This document shows, one piece after another, positions 1 through 7,180 of a stretch of 7,356 nucleotides of DNA. The stretch lies in the NCBI GenBank assembly GCA_031255115.1, contig JAIRTD010000143.1:1-7356 (forward strand), read 5' to 3'. A model generated the notes under the pieces. That model saw only the letters and a list, made by a program, of their open reading frames with translations. It was not told the DNA's origin and ran no database searches. The position numbers were made by a program, and so were the translations under genes. Numbering within the stretch: position 1 is the first letter of the stretch; each line of letters begins with the position of its first letter. This stretch comes from Spirochaetaceae bacterium. Its GTDB lineage: Bacteria; Spirochaetota; Spirochaetia; Treponematales; Breznakiellaceae.

Positions 1-273
1 TTTGAAAACGCCGATCTTATTGTCATCGACTCCCAGTACACCCTTGGGGAGGCCATAGAAAAATACAATTGGGGCCACAGCGCCTTTAGCATGGCTGTCG
101 ACTTTGCCGCCAACTGGTCAATCAAGCACATGGTGCTTTTTCATCATGATCCTACATACGACGACCGGAAACTCTATAATATACTGCAGTCTGCCAGATG
201 GTACTCTGACCGTATGGGCATAAAGGGTGTTACCATAACCCTTGCCAGAGAGGGTTTGGAAATAGTTCTGTAA
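1..273 (+). CDS. MBL-fold metallo-hydrolase, C-terminal part (5' end outside window)
   Basis: The frame is open from base 1 and stops with TAA at 271-273, giving the last 90 residues of a protein that starts before the window. The visible part holds typical late motifs of metallo-beta-lactamase-fold hydrolases: an IDSQYT segment with a candidate metal-ligand Asp at visible residue 10, NWGHS with His26, and LFHHDP with His48 and His49. By family knowledge these sit around a binuclear metal site, and such proteins are usually cytoplasmic phosphodiesterases or other hydrolases. The substrate cannot be told from this fragment. The HHDP form resembles the group related to cyclic-nucleotide phosphodiesterases and PhnP-like enzymes, but that is only a resemblance. 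The next ORF begins 2 nt after the stop, so it is probably cotranscribed with the genes downstream. The ATG at 91 is internal and should not be taken as the start, because the IDSQYT and GHS motifs lie before it. Confidence 0.8.
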   Translation, partial: FENADLIVIDSQYTLGEAIEKYNWGHSAFSMAVDFAANWSIKHMVLFHHDPTYDDRKLYNILQSARWYSDRMGIKGVTITLAREGLEIVL

Positions 274-274
274 C

Positions 275-478
275 ATGGAAGATAGGGAACCGGGCCTGTT
301 TTTGAATCATAGCGATATCGCGGTTCTGTGCGCCCTGCTTAAACCTATGGAGGAAAGACTCAACGCCAGGGAGCGTTCTGTTCTTTTGCTTCTTGAGCGG
401 GAACTGTACAGCCGTCTGTCCATAGGCGAAGCCGCAAAGCTGCTCGACGGAAAAGGCCCAAAACAGGGGGAGCGGTGA
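275..478 (+). CDS. Small hypothetical protein, 67 aa
   Basis: This ORF runs from an ATG 2 nt after the upstream stop to a TGA that overlaps the GTG start of mltG by 4 nt (GTGA). I do not recognise the product. It is charged and probably mostly helical. A central segment rich in Leu, Glu and Arg (around residues 15-50) is followed by an IGEAAKLL stretch and a basic, polar tail (KGPKQGER). No signal peptide, membrane segment or cysteine pair is visible. No good Shine-Dalgarno sits directly before the ATG: the nearest purine-rich run (AGAGGG, about 248-253) is about 20 nt away. Translation may therefore depend on coupling to the upstream gene, or the true start may be internal (Met25, codon at 347). 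The support for a real gene is its exact fit between two genes, with a 2-nt gap on one side and a 4-nt overlap on the other. The main alternative is a non-coding linker. Confidence 0.55.
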   Translation: MEDREPGLFLNHSDIAVLCALLKPMEERLNARERSVLLLLERELYSRLSIGEAAKLLDGKGPKQGER

Positions 479-1590
479 AGAAAAAAAACTGCAGCGAAGA
501 AGGAGACGCGGTCCTCGGCGCAGCCTTCCGTTCCCTGGCCAGGCTTTTTGCCGGCCTTACCGGAATCGTCCTGGTCATCGCCGTTCTGGGGCTGGGCATT
601 TTTATATACCTCAATCTGCCGCCGGGGGACGCCCCGGTCATACCCGCCGGGGTCGATACCATGAGCTTTGCCGATAACGGCGATCTTGTTATTGACGTGC
701 GCAGCGGCGAAAGCGCCGGTTCCGTGGGCAGACGCCTCGAAGACGCCGGGGTCATAAAAAGTGCGCTGCTGTGGTCCCTGCTTTTCCATACCAGCAAAGA
801 CACCATCAAGGCCGGGGTCTACGGCCTTTCCCTTCCGCTAAGCCAGCTTGAAATACGGTCCATACTGGTATCGGGACGGCAGCTTCTTGTGCGGGTCATG
901 TTCCCCGAAGGCGGGACCCTTAAAAAATCGGCACATATTCTTGAAGAAGCGGGCATTTGTTCTGCCGGGGAATTTCTCGCCGCGGCCGGAGACGAGGCGG
1001 TCAGGGAAAGCTACGGCGTAATCGGCCAAACTATGGAGGGCTATCTCTACCCCGACACCTATCTTTTTCCCCGGGCCTATCCCGCCGAACAAGTGGTAAG
1101 AACCATGGCCGATACCTTCTTCAAAAACCTCGCCCTCATTGAGCCCGGGGCCCTGGCCCTTTCCAGAGAAGAACTCAACCGGGCCGTCATCATCGCTTCT
1201 ATAGTCGAAAGGGAATACCGCCTTGCCGCGGAAGCGCCCCTCATGGCGGGGGTTTTTTATAACCGGCTCCGCATAGGCATGGCCCTCCAGTCCTGCGCCA
1301 CGGTTGAGTACGTCATTACCGAAATACAGGGCAGGCCCCATCCGGAACTGCTCTACAACCGGGACATCGAAATACGGGACCCCTACAATACCTATATCAG
1401 GCCGGGCCTGCCTCCCGGACCCATTTCCGCGCCTGGCGGAACCGCCCTTACAGCGGCCTTTTTCCCCGAATCAAGCAATTACCTGTACTTTAGACTGGTC
1501 GACCCCGGCGCGGGAAGGCACTATTTTTCCCAGACCCTTGACGACCATATCAAGGCCGGCCTCCTCTATGTAAAGCGGAGTTCGTTCTGA
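475..1590 (+). CDS. mltG: Endolytic murein transglycosylase MltG (YceG-like)
   Basis: MltG cleaves nascent glycan strands in the inner-membrane/periplasmic space and is thought to set glycan chain length by terminating polymerisation. The 371-residue product has a Lys-rich N-terminus (MKKK), one membrane anchor at about residues 25-46 and an extracytoplasmic body. A LysM-like part (about 62-140) includes IKAGVYGLSLPLSQ. It is followed by EGYLYPDTYLFP (188-199), the catalytic block IIASIVEREY with Glu245 and Glu247, then NRLRIGMALQSCATVEY (263-279) and DPYNTYIRPGLPPGPI (from 302). Glu245 aligns by eye with the catalytic Glu of the E. coli enzyme. The length is near the family norm (about 340-380). 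The start is a GTG overlapping the previous stop, with AGGGGGAG at 465-472 as Shine-Dalgarno. Later starts would lose the basic residues or the anchor. The stop overlaps the dnaG ATG by one base (TGATG), which suggests translational coupling. Confidence 0.95.
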   Translation: MKKKNCSEEGDAVLGAAFRSLARLFAGLTGIVLVIAVLGLGIFIYLNLPPGDAPVIPAGVDTMSFADNGDLVIDVRSGESAGSVGRRLEDAGVIKSALLWSLLFHTSKDTIKAGVYGLSLPLSQLEIRSILVSGRQLLVRVMFPEGGTLKKSAHILEEAGICSAGEFLAAAGDEAVRESYGVIGQTMEGYLYPDTYLFPRAYPAEQVVRTMADTFFKNLALIEPGALALSREELNRAVIIASIVEREYRLAAEAPLMAGVFYNRLRIGMALQSCATVEYVITEIQGRPHPELLYNRDIEIRDPYNTYIRPGLPPGPISAPGGTALTAAFFPESSNYLYFRLVDPGAGRHYFSQTLDDHIKAGLLYVKRSSF

Positions 1591-3413
1591 TGGCCTATAT
1601 CTCCGAAGCGACCATAGCGGAGGTACAGGGCAGGGCGGACATTGTAAGCGTCATAGGCGAGTATGTGAGACTCGAAAAACGGGGCGGACGCTATTGGGGG
1701 CTCTGTCCCTTTCATAACGAAAAAACCCCTTCGTTCTCCGTAGACCCCGACCGGAAAATGTACTACTGCTTTGGCTGCCACAAGGGAGGCGGGGTAATCA
1801 ACTTCCTTATGGAAACCGAAAAACTCAGCTACCCTGAAGCCATAGAAAGCCTTGCGAAGAAGCTGTCCGTGAATATCGTATACGAAAACCATGGCGGGCC
1901 TTCCAGGGACGATACAGAGCGGGAACGGAAATCAGAGGCCCTCGAAGAGCTTTATCGCCGGGTTGCGGGAAGTTTTCAACATATCTTACTTAAAAAACCT
2001 GAAGGAAGCGCCGCAAAGCAGTATATTAGAGACCGGGGTATATCAGAAGAAATGACCGAACAATTCAGGCTTGGCTTTGCTCCCGCCGACCGGTATTGGC
2101 TCTACGGGTTTTTATCCAAAAAAGGCTATTCCGATGACTTTTTGAGGCAGAGCGGGCTTTTTGCCAAAAACAACAGTAAGGCGTCCTTTTTTTTCGGGAG
2201 GCTCATCTTCCCCATTTCGGACCGCCGGGGCCGCACCGTGGCCTTTGGCGGGAGGACGCTCAGGGACGGCCAGAACGAACCAAAGTATATCAATTCCGCC
2301 GAGTCGGATTACTACAAAAAACGGGAAACCCTCTTTGCCATTGATCTGGCCCTGGGCGATATACGAAAAACCAGGGAAGCCTACCTTGCCGAGGGCTATA
2401 TGGATGTCATCGCCCTGCATCAGGGGGGTATACGCAATGCCGTGGCCCCTCTGGGGACCGCCTTTACCACGGAACAGGCCAAACTGCTGGGGCGCTGGGC
2501 CGAAACGGTTTATATTATCTTTGACGCCGACAGCGCCGGGCAGAGCGCCGCGGTAAAGGCCATATTCATCCTGAGGAATTCGGGGCTTTCCGTCCGGCTT
2601 GTGGATATACAAAAAGGGCTTTTAGACTATCTCGGGGGCCGGGATACCGGGCAGGACCCGGCAAAAATCAAGGATCCCGCCGATATTTTACGGAATTTCG
2701 GCCCTGAGGCGTTGCAAAAGAGTGTAAAATGTTTTATAACTGACTTCGAATATTTATTGAACCGGAGCAGATCTCTTTTTGATATATCCGTTTCCGAAGG
2801 AGCGTCCCGGGGCGTGGCTTTTTTATTTCCCTACCTGGATACCCTGGATTCGGAAGTTGCCCGGGACAGCGCGGTCCAAAGAATGGCCGAATTTTTCGGC
2901 GCGGACCCCCTTGCCATCAGGCGGGATTACCGGAACAGAAAAACCGGGAGCCCCGCGCAAAAGACGGCTCCGGGCGCGAGCGGACTCAGGATGAACGATG
3001 AGTTATTTTTGCTTATATCGGTATTTGTAAACCATGAGTTGTATCCGAAATTACGTTCAGAAGTCTTACTGGAGGAGGTAAAGGACCCTGAAGCACGGGA
3101 GCTTTTTATAGCCCTGGAAGAGTGGTACCGGAATAACGCTCCGGGTATTGACGATCTTTTTAACCGTATCGAACTGCCCGAACTTAAACGCTTTGTTATG
3201 GAACAGGCCGGATCAGACGCCTTTAAGGTTAATCCGGAAATTGCCGTTACTGACGGAATACGGCGGATAAAAGAAAAGGGACTGGAAAACAGACGGAAAG
3301 AGATTATCAGAGAATTGCGAATGGTCCGTAGCGGGTCCCGCACGGACGAACTTCTCCTTGAGAAAGTGCACATTGATGCCGAACTACGCCGAATTAAGGA
3401 AGCCAAGGAATGA
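1590..3413 (+). CDS. dnaG: DNA primase DnaG
   Basis: DnaG makes the RNA primers for leading- and lagging-strand DNA synthesis at the replication fork, working with the replicative helicase. The 607-residue product has the full domain order. An N-terminal CHC2 zinc-binding domain has ligands Cys39, His42, Cys60 and Cys63 and the signature [13 protein letters not shown]. The RNA-polymerase core carries the YIRDRGI and VAFGGR motifs. The Toprim domain has EGYMD (Glu268, Asp272) and FDADSAG (Asp312, Asp314), matching the metal-binding acidic residues of E. coli primase. A C-terminal region from about residue 460 is the expected helicase-binding domain and is poorly conserved. A segment around 344-360, between the Toprim strand VRLVDIQKG and KDPADIL, looks longer than in E. 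coli. The ATG overlaps the mltG stop by 1 nt, and the gene's own TGA overlaps the rpoD ATG by 4 nt. Confidence 0.98.
   Translation: MAYISEATIAEVQGRADIVSVIGEYVRLEKRGGRYWGLCPFHNEKTPSFSVDPDRKMYYCFGCHKGGGVINFLMETEKLSYPEAIESLAKKLSVNIVYENHGGPSRDDTERERKSEALEELYRRVAGSFQHILLKKPEGSAAKQYIRDRGISEEMTEQFRLGFAPADRYWLYGFLSKKGYSDDFLRQSGLFAKNNSKASFFFGRLIFPISDRRGRTVAFGGRTLRDGQNEPKYINSAESDYYKKRETLFAIDLALGDIRKTREAYLAEGYMDVIALHQGGIRNAVAPLGTAFTTEQAKLLGRWAETVYIIFDADSAGQSAAVKAIFILRNSGLSVRLVDIQKGLLDYLGGRDTGQDPAKIKDPADILRNFGPEALQKSVKCFITDFEYLLNRSRSLFDISVSEGASRGVAFLFPYLDTLDSEVARDSAVQRMAEFFGADPLAIRRDYRNRKTGSPAQKTAPGASGLRMNDELFLLISVFVNHELYPKLRSEVLLEEVKDPEARELFIALEEWYRNNAPGIDDLFNRIELPELKRFVMEQAGSDAFKVNPEIAVTDGIRRIKEKGLENRRKEIIRELRMVRSGSRTDELLLEKVHIDAELRRIKEAKE
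2712..2740 (+). promoter_or_regulatory. Possible internal promoter inside dnaG, ahead of rpoD
   Basis: TTGCAA at 2712-2717 (4 of 6 matches to the -35 consensus) and TATAAC at 2735-2740 (5 of 6) are separated by exactly 17 bp. They lie in a locally AT-rich pocket of an otherwise GC-rich gene, about 670 bp before the rpoD start. Internal promoters within dnaG that feed rpoD are known in E. coli, which makes the position plausible. Matches this good also arise by chance in AT-rich coding sequence, so this is only a candidate. Confidence 0.22.
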
Positions 3414-5149
3414 CGGATTTACAGCTTGATCCCGCTGTCGTAAAGCTGATTGAATATGCAAAAGACAAGAAAGTTCTTTCGTATGACGAACTTTCCGATT
3501 TTTTGCCCGAACATATCGCCAATTCCGACAAAATCGAGCAGGTGCTGGCGATACTCGAATCAAACAATGTCCAGATAGTCGAAGAGGACACCCTTGGAGA
3601 CGACGAATCCGGACTGGATGCCCCCAAGGAAGCGGAAAACGAAAAGAAACGCCTGGTCTACAACAACAAGGAAAACTCTGTTGACGATCCCATAAGGCTT
3701 TACCTCAGGGAAATCGGCAAGGAAAATCTCCTCACCGCCGAACAGGAAGTGGAACTTTCCAAACAGATGGAAGACGGGGAAAACATCATCAAGGGCGTTA
3801 TCAAAAAATCGGGGATGATCATTCCCGAATTTTACTTTATCGCCCAAAGGGCCTTTTCCAAAAAAGACCCCAGGGAAATGAGCCTTTCAAAAAAAGAAAT
3901 CACCGAGTACATGACCGAGCGGCGGCGCTTAAACCAGTTCTACAAGGAAACGCTCAGGACCATTGGCGCGGACCTCAAATCCTATATCGAAGTCAAGCGC
4001 CGGGTCATCAGCAAGGGCAACGACATCTTTGACGACCGGGAACTGGCGCTGCTCCGAAAACGGCTGCTCCATACCATCGCCGAAGTACAGATTCATCCCG
4101 AAGAAATAAACGACTTTTCCGATAAATTCGTCCAGGCGTCCAAACGCATTAAACGCTACAAAAAAGAACAGGAAAAGATCGAAAAACGGCTCCGGGTCGC
4201 CTCCCTCAAGGAACTGCGGACCTTGGGCCGGGCCCTGACCATCAAGGCGGACCGGGAAAGGCTCGAAGAAGAACTGGGCCTTAGTTCCGACGAGATCAAG
4301 GAACTTATCAGGCATATCCAGGTAACGGAGAAAAAGCTCCACCAGATGGAAGCCGAATTCGAGGAATCTATCGAAAATATCAATTCCATGGCCAGGGAAA
4401 TTAACCGGGGCAGGCTCATGATGAAGAGCGCCAAGGACAGGCTTATCAAGGCCAATCTCCGCCTGGTTGTTTCGATAGCGAAAAAGTACACCAATCGGGG
4501 GCTGCACTTCTTCGATCTGGTCCAGGAAGGAAACATAGGCCTTATCAAGGCGGTAGAAAAATTTGAATACCAGAAAGGCTTTAAGTTTTCTACCTATGCG
4601 ACCTGGTGGATACGCCAGGCCATTACCCGCTCCATCTCGGACCAGGCCAGAACCATACGGGTGCCGGTTCACATGATAGAACAGATCAACAAGGTGGTGC
4701 GGGAATCCCGGCAGCTCATGCAGGTTCTGGGCAGGGAGCCCAACGACGAGGAAATCGCCGAAAAACTCGGCTGGACCGCCCAGCGGGTTAAAGCGGTAAA
4801 GAACGTCGCCAGGGAACCCATAAGCCTTGAGACCCCCATAGGCGAAGAAGAAGATTCACTCCTTGGAGATTTTATCGAGGACAAGGATGTAGAAAACCCG
4901 GCAAACCAGACCGCCTTTACCCTGCTCCAGGAACAGCTCGGCGGAGTGCTTTCCACCCTTCCCGAAAGGGAGCAGGAAGTGCTTAAAATGCGCTTCGGCC
5001 TTGACGACGGCTATTCCCTGACCCTCGAAGAAGTCGGTCTTTATTTTAATGTTACCCGCGAAAGGATACGCCAGATTGAAGCAAAGGCTTTAAGGCGGCT
5101 AAGACATCCCAAGCGGAGCAGAAAGCTAAAGGATTATCTGGATCATTAA
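3410..5149 (+). CDS. rpoD: Primary RNA polymerase sigma factor RpoD (sigma-70/SigA)
   Basis: This is the housekeeping sigma factor that directs core RNA polymerase to -35/-10 promoters. The 579-residue product shows region 1.1 (about 5-70) and region 1.2 with [12 protein letters not shown] (92-103). A long charged non-conserved segment follows (about 125-340). Region 2 begins near [16 protein letters not shown] (345-360) and contains the -10-reading helix [12 protein letters not shown] (398-409). Region 3 follows (about 420-490), and region 4 ends in the -35-reading helix [10 protein letters not shown] (548-557) and ALRRLRHP. All residues typical of group 1 sigma factors appear present, and region 1.1 plus the large insert separate it from alternative sigma factors. 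The ATG overlaps the dnaG stop by 4 nt (ATGA), and AAGGA about 10 nt upstream can serve as Shine-Dalgarno. The next gene starts 45 nt downstream with no clear terminator between, so readthrough is likely. Confidence 0.98.
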   Translation: MTDLQLDPAVVKLIEYAKDKKVLSYDELSDFLPEHIANSDKIEQVLAILESNNVQIVEEDTLGDDESGLDAPKEAENEKKRLVYNNKENSVDDPIRLYLREIGKENLLTAEQEVELSKQMEDGENIIKGVIKKSGMIIPEFYFIAQRAFSKKDPREMSLSKKEITEYMTERRRLNQFYKETLRTIGADLKSYIEVKRRVISKGNDIFDDRELALLRKRLLHTIAEVQIHPEEINDFSDKFVQASKRIKRYKKEQEKIEKRLRVASLKELRTLGRALTIKADRERLEEELGLSSDEIKELIRHIQVTEKKLHQMEAEFEESIENINSMAREINRGRLMMKSAKDRLIKANLRLVVSIAKKYTNRGLHFFDLVQEGNIGLIKAVEKFEYQKGFKFSTYATWWIRQAITRSISDQARTIRVPVHMIEQINKVVRESRQLMQVLGREPNDEEIAEKLGWTAQRVKAVKNVAREPISLETPIGEEEDSLLGDFIEDKDVENPANQTAFTLLQEQLGGVLSTLPEREQEVLKMRFGLDDGYSLTLEEVGLYFNVTRERIRQIEAKALRRLRHPKRSRKLKDYLDH

Positions 5150-5194
5150 ACGTGTCCTGGGATTTCCCAAATTTGCATAGTAAAGAGGTTGTTT

Positions 5195-6043
5195 ATGGTA
5201 ATGGAAGATGTTTTTGACAAACTGCGGAGTCTGCAGGATATACTTTCCGAAAAGATAGCTCTGGAACAGGAAATCCAGGAGATACCCAAACTCCTGGTTA
5301 CCCAGGAAGAACTTTTGGCGCGGCTCAAAAAAACCTTCATCGAAAAAAATCAGGACTACGAAAAGGCCAAAGCCTCGGAGGCCGAATTCAGAAATCTCCT
5401 TTTCGAAGCCGAAAGCGGGCGGGAAAAGGCCGAGAAAAACATGGATTCCATCAACACCCAGCGGGAGTACGAAGCCCTGGACAAGGAAATCCGTGAGGCC
5501 TCTGAAAAGGAACAACAGTACCGCAAGGACCTCCAGCGCGAAGAGCGGACCATCGCCGAACTGGACGAACAGATGAAGCAGCACACCGCCCTTATCGAAC
5601 AGCAGGAACAGGACCTCGCCGAACGGCGCAGGGGCATAGAAGCCGAAATAGCCGGAAAAAGCGCCAAAGTCCGGGAATTGCAGGAAGAAGAAGACAAGGT
5701 GGTAATAGGCCTTGACCCGGAGGTACAGTTTAAGTTTGAACGCATACTCCGCAATAAAATGGGCAGGGGCATAGTGGCGATAAAAGGCGGCGTCTGCACC
5801 GGCTGCCACATGATACTTCCGGTTCAGTTTGCCAATCTGGTACGCCAGGGCGAAGAAATAGTTTTCTGCCCCTACTGCTCCCGTATACTCTTCTACGCCG
5901 AATCTGAAGACGGCGAAGAAGTATTCTTTAACGACGAAGATTCAGGCAGCCTCTCCGATCTTGACGATATAGACGACGAAGAAGAATACGAGGACGAAGA
6001 AGAGGAAGAGGACGAAAAAGCCGGTATGGAGTACGACGAATAG
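5195..6043 (+). CDS. Coiled-coil C4 zinc-ribbon protein with acidic tail
   Basis: The 282-residue product has three parts. Residues about 5-180 are a long, highly charged helical coiled coil containing NTQREYEALDKEI (87-99), typical of bacterial zinc-ribbon coiled-coil proteins (zf-RING_7/DUF164-like). A C4 zinc ribbon follows, with Cys201-X2-Cys204 and Cys225-X2-Cys228. The last 47 residues (236-282) hold 28 Asp or Glu. By family knowledge, the Helicobacter relative HP0958 binds the flagellar sigma factor RpoN and flagellin mRNA, so a nucleic-acid or transcription-linked role is possible, but the function here is unknown. No signal peptide or membrane segment is seen, so it is probably cytoplasmic. 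I chose the ATG at 5195 because AAGAGG (5183-5188) lies 6 nt upstream. TTG at 5189 abuts that site, and ATG at 5201 is 12 nt away but also possible. It follows rpoD by 45 nt and is probably cotranscribed with it. Confidence 0.88.
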   Translation: MVMEDVFDKLRSLQDILSEKIALEQEIQEIPKLLVTQEELLARLKKTFIEKNQDYEKAKASEAEFRNLLFEAESGREKAEKNMDSINTQREYEALDKEIREASEKEQQYRKDLQREERTIAELDEQMKQHTALIEQQEQDLAERRRGIEAEIAGKSAKVRELQEEEDKVVIGLDPEVQFKFERILRNKMGRGIVAIKGGVCTGCHMILPVQFANLVRQGEEIVFCPYCSRILFYAESEDGEEVFFNDEDSGSLSDLDDIDDEEEYEDEEEEEDEKAGMEYDE

Positions 6044-6064
6044 AAATCCGGCTCCCCATCCCCC

Positions 6065-6092
6065 TTGGCGGAAACCTTGTTTTTATTATAGT
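6065..6092 (+). promoter_or_regulatory. Promoter of rnpB
   Basis: TTGGCG at 6065-6070 (4 of 6 to TTGACA) and TATAGT at 6087-6092 (5 of 6 to TATAAT) are separated by 16 bp. The predicted transcription start, about 7 nt past the -10 box, falls at 6099-6100. That is the first base of the P1 helix of RNase P RNA. This agreement between the promoter spacing and the independently derived RNA 5' end is the main support. The promoter begins 22 nt after the stop codon of the zinc-ribbon gene. Confidence 0.65.
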
Positions 6093-6099
6093 GTGAACC

Positions 6100-6515
6100 A
6101 GGCGATGAACCGGGCAGCCGCGGCAGGCCGCGCCGTTTACGGCAGACCTGTCGAGGAAAGTCCGGGCTCCGCAGGGCATGATGCCGGGTAACACCCGGGC
6201 GGACAAAGCCAAAGCTTTGTCTGACAGAAAGCGCAACAGAAAATATACCGCCTGGCCTCCTTGAGAAAGCAATTTCTCCTGCGCCGGGTAAGGGTGAAAA
6301 GGCGCGGGTAAGAGCCCACCGCAGCGCCGGTAACGGCGCCGATCTGGCAAGCCTCATCAGGAGCAAGGCCAAGCAGCGGGTATTATGCCAATGCCCATTG
6401 GTTACCCGCGGGTAGGCCGCAGGACGCCGTCCGCAAGAACGGCGCAAGACAGATGGCTGCCCTCAGACTTCGCAAGAAGTCTGAGTACAAAACCCGGCTT
6501 ACAGGTTCATCGCCT
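6100..6515 (+). ncRNA. rnpB: RNase P RNA, bacterial class A
   Basis: This is the catalytic RNA of ribonuclease P, which removes 5' leaders from pre-tRNAs together with the protein RnpA. Conserved blocks are clear: GAGGAAAGTCCGGGCTCC (6153-6170) and its P4 partner ACAAAACCCGGCTTACAG (6487-6504), plus GGTAAGGGTGAAAAGG, GGTAAGAGCCCACCGC, GAGCAAGGCCAAG and GGGTAGGCCGC. The ends are fixed by a perfect 12-bp P1 helix, 6100-6111 with 6504-6515. P2 pairs 6112-6119 with 6455-6462 (8 bp). P3, P8, P9 (GACAAAGC/GCTTTGTC), P12 with a GCAA tetraloop and P14 with a GTAA tetraloop can all be drawn. An extra hairpin, CAGACTT/AAGTCTG (about 6464-6483), lies between the 3' strands of P2 and P4, where some bacteria have P19. 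The length of about 416 nt is slightly above E. coli (377 nt). The exact mature 3' end may be a few bases later. Open frames crossing this region are not genes. Confidence 0.97.
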
Positions 6516-6534
6516 TTATTATTGGATTGGTTTT

Positions 6535-6568
6535 GCGGCCCTTTACCGGCCTTGGCTCAGGGCGCCGC
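6535..6568. other. GC-rich stem-loop between convergent genes
   Basis: GCGGCCCT at 6535-6542 pairs with AGGG and CCGC at 6559-6568, giving 8 bp interrupted by a 2-nt CG bulge. It sits in the 62-nt gap between the end of rnpB and the stop of the minus-strand gene. Neither strand has a run of U after the stem: TTTT precedes it on the plus strand and becomes AAAA after it on the minus strand. It is therefore not a standard intrinsic terminator, although it may mark or protect the 3' ends of both transcripts. No better terminator for rnpB was found. Confidence 0.35.
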
Positions 6569-6577
6569 AGGACAAGC

Positions 6578-7132
6578 TCACTGGTTTTCAACCTTGATAC
6601 GACTTAAAATGGTATTATTATCCGCGATTTGTTTTTTTACTCCGTTAATGCCTATCAAAAAAGCAATAATCTGTAGTGGCGAAGTCAGCGCCATTATAAA
6701 AAAGCCAAGTAATTTTCCGATGAGTGTTGATAGTGGGTATTTTACTTCGCGTAACGCCTCTTTGGCTTGTGCCTTTGCGCTGCGATTATCCGGTTGTTTG
6801 TCAAAAAAATTACCGATAAAACCGAGCCCCCAACAAAACAACATACCGATTACGGCGGACGCTGTTCCGGCATTGCCGGTTTTATTTACAATAAATACAA
6901 CTACGCCGCCTATAAAGGTTACGATAAAAATGCCGGTTTTAATCCGCTTTGATCTAAGCATGGATTTGAACATATGGTCATTTTCGAGGCCGACTTCATA
7001 ATTACACTTACGGCAGAGAGGTTTATTGTCGACTTGATAGAATGTACCATTTACACAATCCGGACAAATACCGGCACCACATCTGGCACAGGTTGATACT
7101 GCGTCAACTTCCGAATGCCCAATACATTTCAT
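6578..7132 (-). CDS. Small membrane protein with N-terminal B-box-like zinc module
   Basis: The 184-residue product begins with a compact cysteine-rich module. Its eight candidate zinc ligands (Cys3, His6, Cys15, Cys18, Cys23, Cys26, Cys40, Cys43) fit two zinc sites in the style of bacterial B-box-type zinc fingers. The pairing of ligands is inferred. After a basic stretch (SKRIK, 61-65) come hydrophobic segments at about 66-83 and 90-110, and a third at about 139-162. No signal peptide is seen, so the zinc module probably faces the cytoplasm. I do not recognise a specific function. Proteins with this kind of zinc module joined to membrane helices are common but mostly uncharacterised. The ATG has a strong Shine-Dalgarno, GGAGGT (complement of 7138-7143), 5 nt upstream. 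The gene is visibly more AT-rich than the operon next to it and converges on rnpB. It looks monocistronic, with its own promoter and a leader of about 14 nt. Confidence 0.85.
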   Translation of the reverse strand: MKCIGHSEVDAVSTCARCGAGICPDCVNGTFYQVDNKPLCRKCNYEVGLENDHMFKSMLRSKRIKTGIFIVTFIGGVVVFIVNKTGNAGTASAVIGMLFCWGLGFIGNFFDKQPDNRSAKAQAKEALREVKYPLSTLIGKLLGFFIMALTSPLQIIAFLIGINGVKKQIADNNTILSRIKVENQ

Positions 7133-7152
7133 CGCATACCTCCAATTGGTCT

Positions 7153-7180
7153 ATTATATCATTGTGTAGATTTTTGTCAA
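7153..7180 (-). promoter_or_regulatory. Consensus sigma-70 promoter of the zinc/membrane protein gene
   Basis: Read on the minus strand, TTGACA (complement of 7175-7180) and TATAAT (complement of 7153-7158) both match consensus at every position, with a 16-bp spacer. The predicted start of transcription is about 7146, giving a leader of roughly 14 nt that contains the GGAGGT ribosome-binding site. This is the strongest promoter signature in the window. Confidence 0.85.

Noticed and set aside
307..1341. Minus-strand frames (307-789, 360-809, 838-1341) across the small ORF and mltG
   Set aside because: They are antisense to mltG, whose conserved motifs settle the coding strand, and they overlap each other in different frames.
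3929..4672. A 247-codon open frame on the minus strand inside rpoD
   Set aside because: It lies wholly antisense to unmistakable RpoD region 1.2-2 sequence, and its translation has no recognisable domain. GC-rich coding sequence often gives long antisense frames.
5157..5170. Small palindrome TGGGATTTCCCA between rpoD and the zinc-ribbon gene as a terminator
   Set aside because: The stem is only 4-5 bp with a tiny loop and no T run follows, so it should not stop transcription.
5189..5194. TTG at 5189 as the start of the zinc-ribbon protein
   Set aside because: It directly abuts the AAGAGG ribosome-binding sequence with no spacing. ATG at 5195 has a normal 6-nt spacing.
5893..6447. Minus-strand frames with a poly-Ser end over the zinc-ribbon tail and rnpB
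   Set aside because: The Ser run is the complement of the acidic GAA/GAC codons, and the rest is antisense to rnpB.
6385..7001. Plus-strand frames 6385-6597 and 6453-7001
   Set aside because: Both start inside the conserved 3' part of RNase P RNA. The longer one then runs antisense to the zinc-module gene, which has a ribosome-binding site, a promoter and a clear cysteine pattern.
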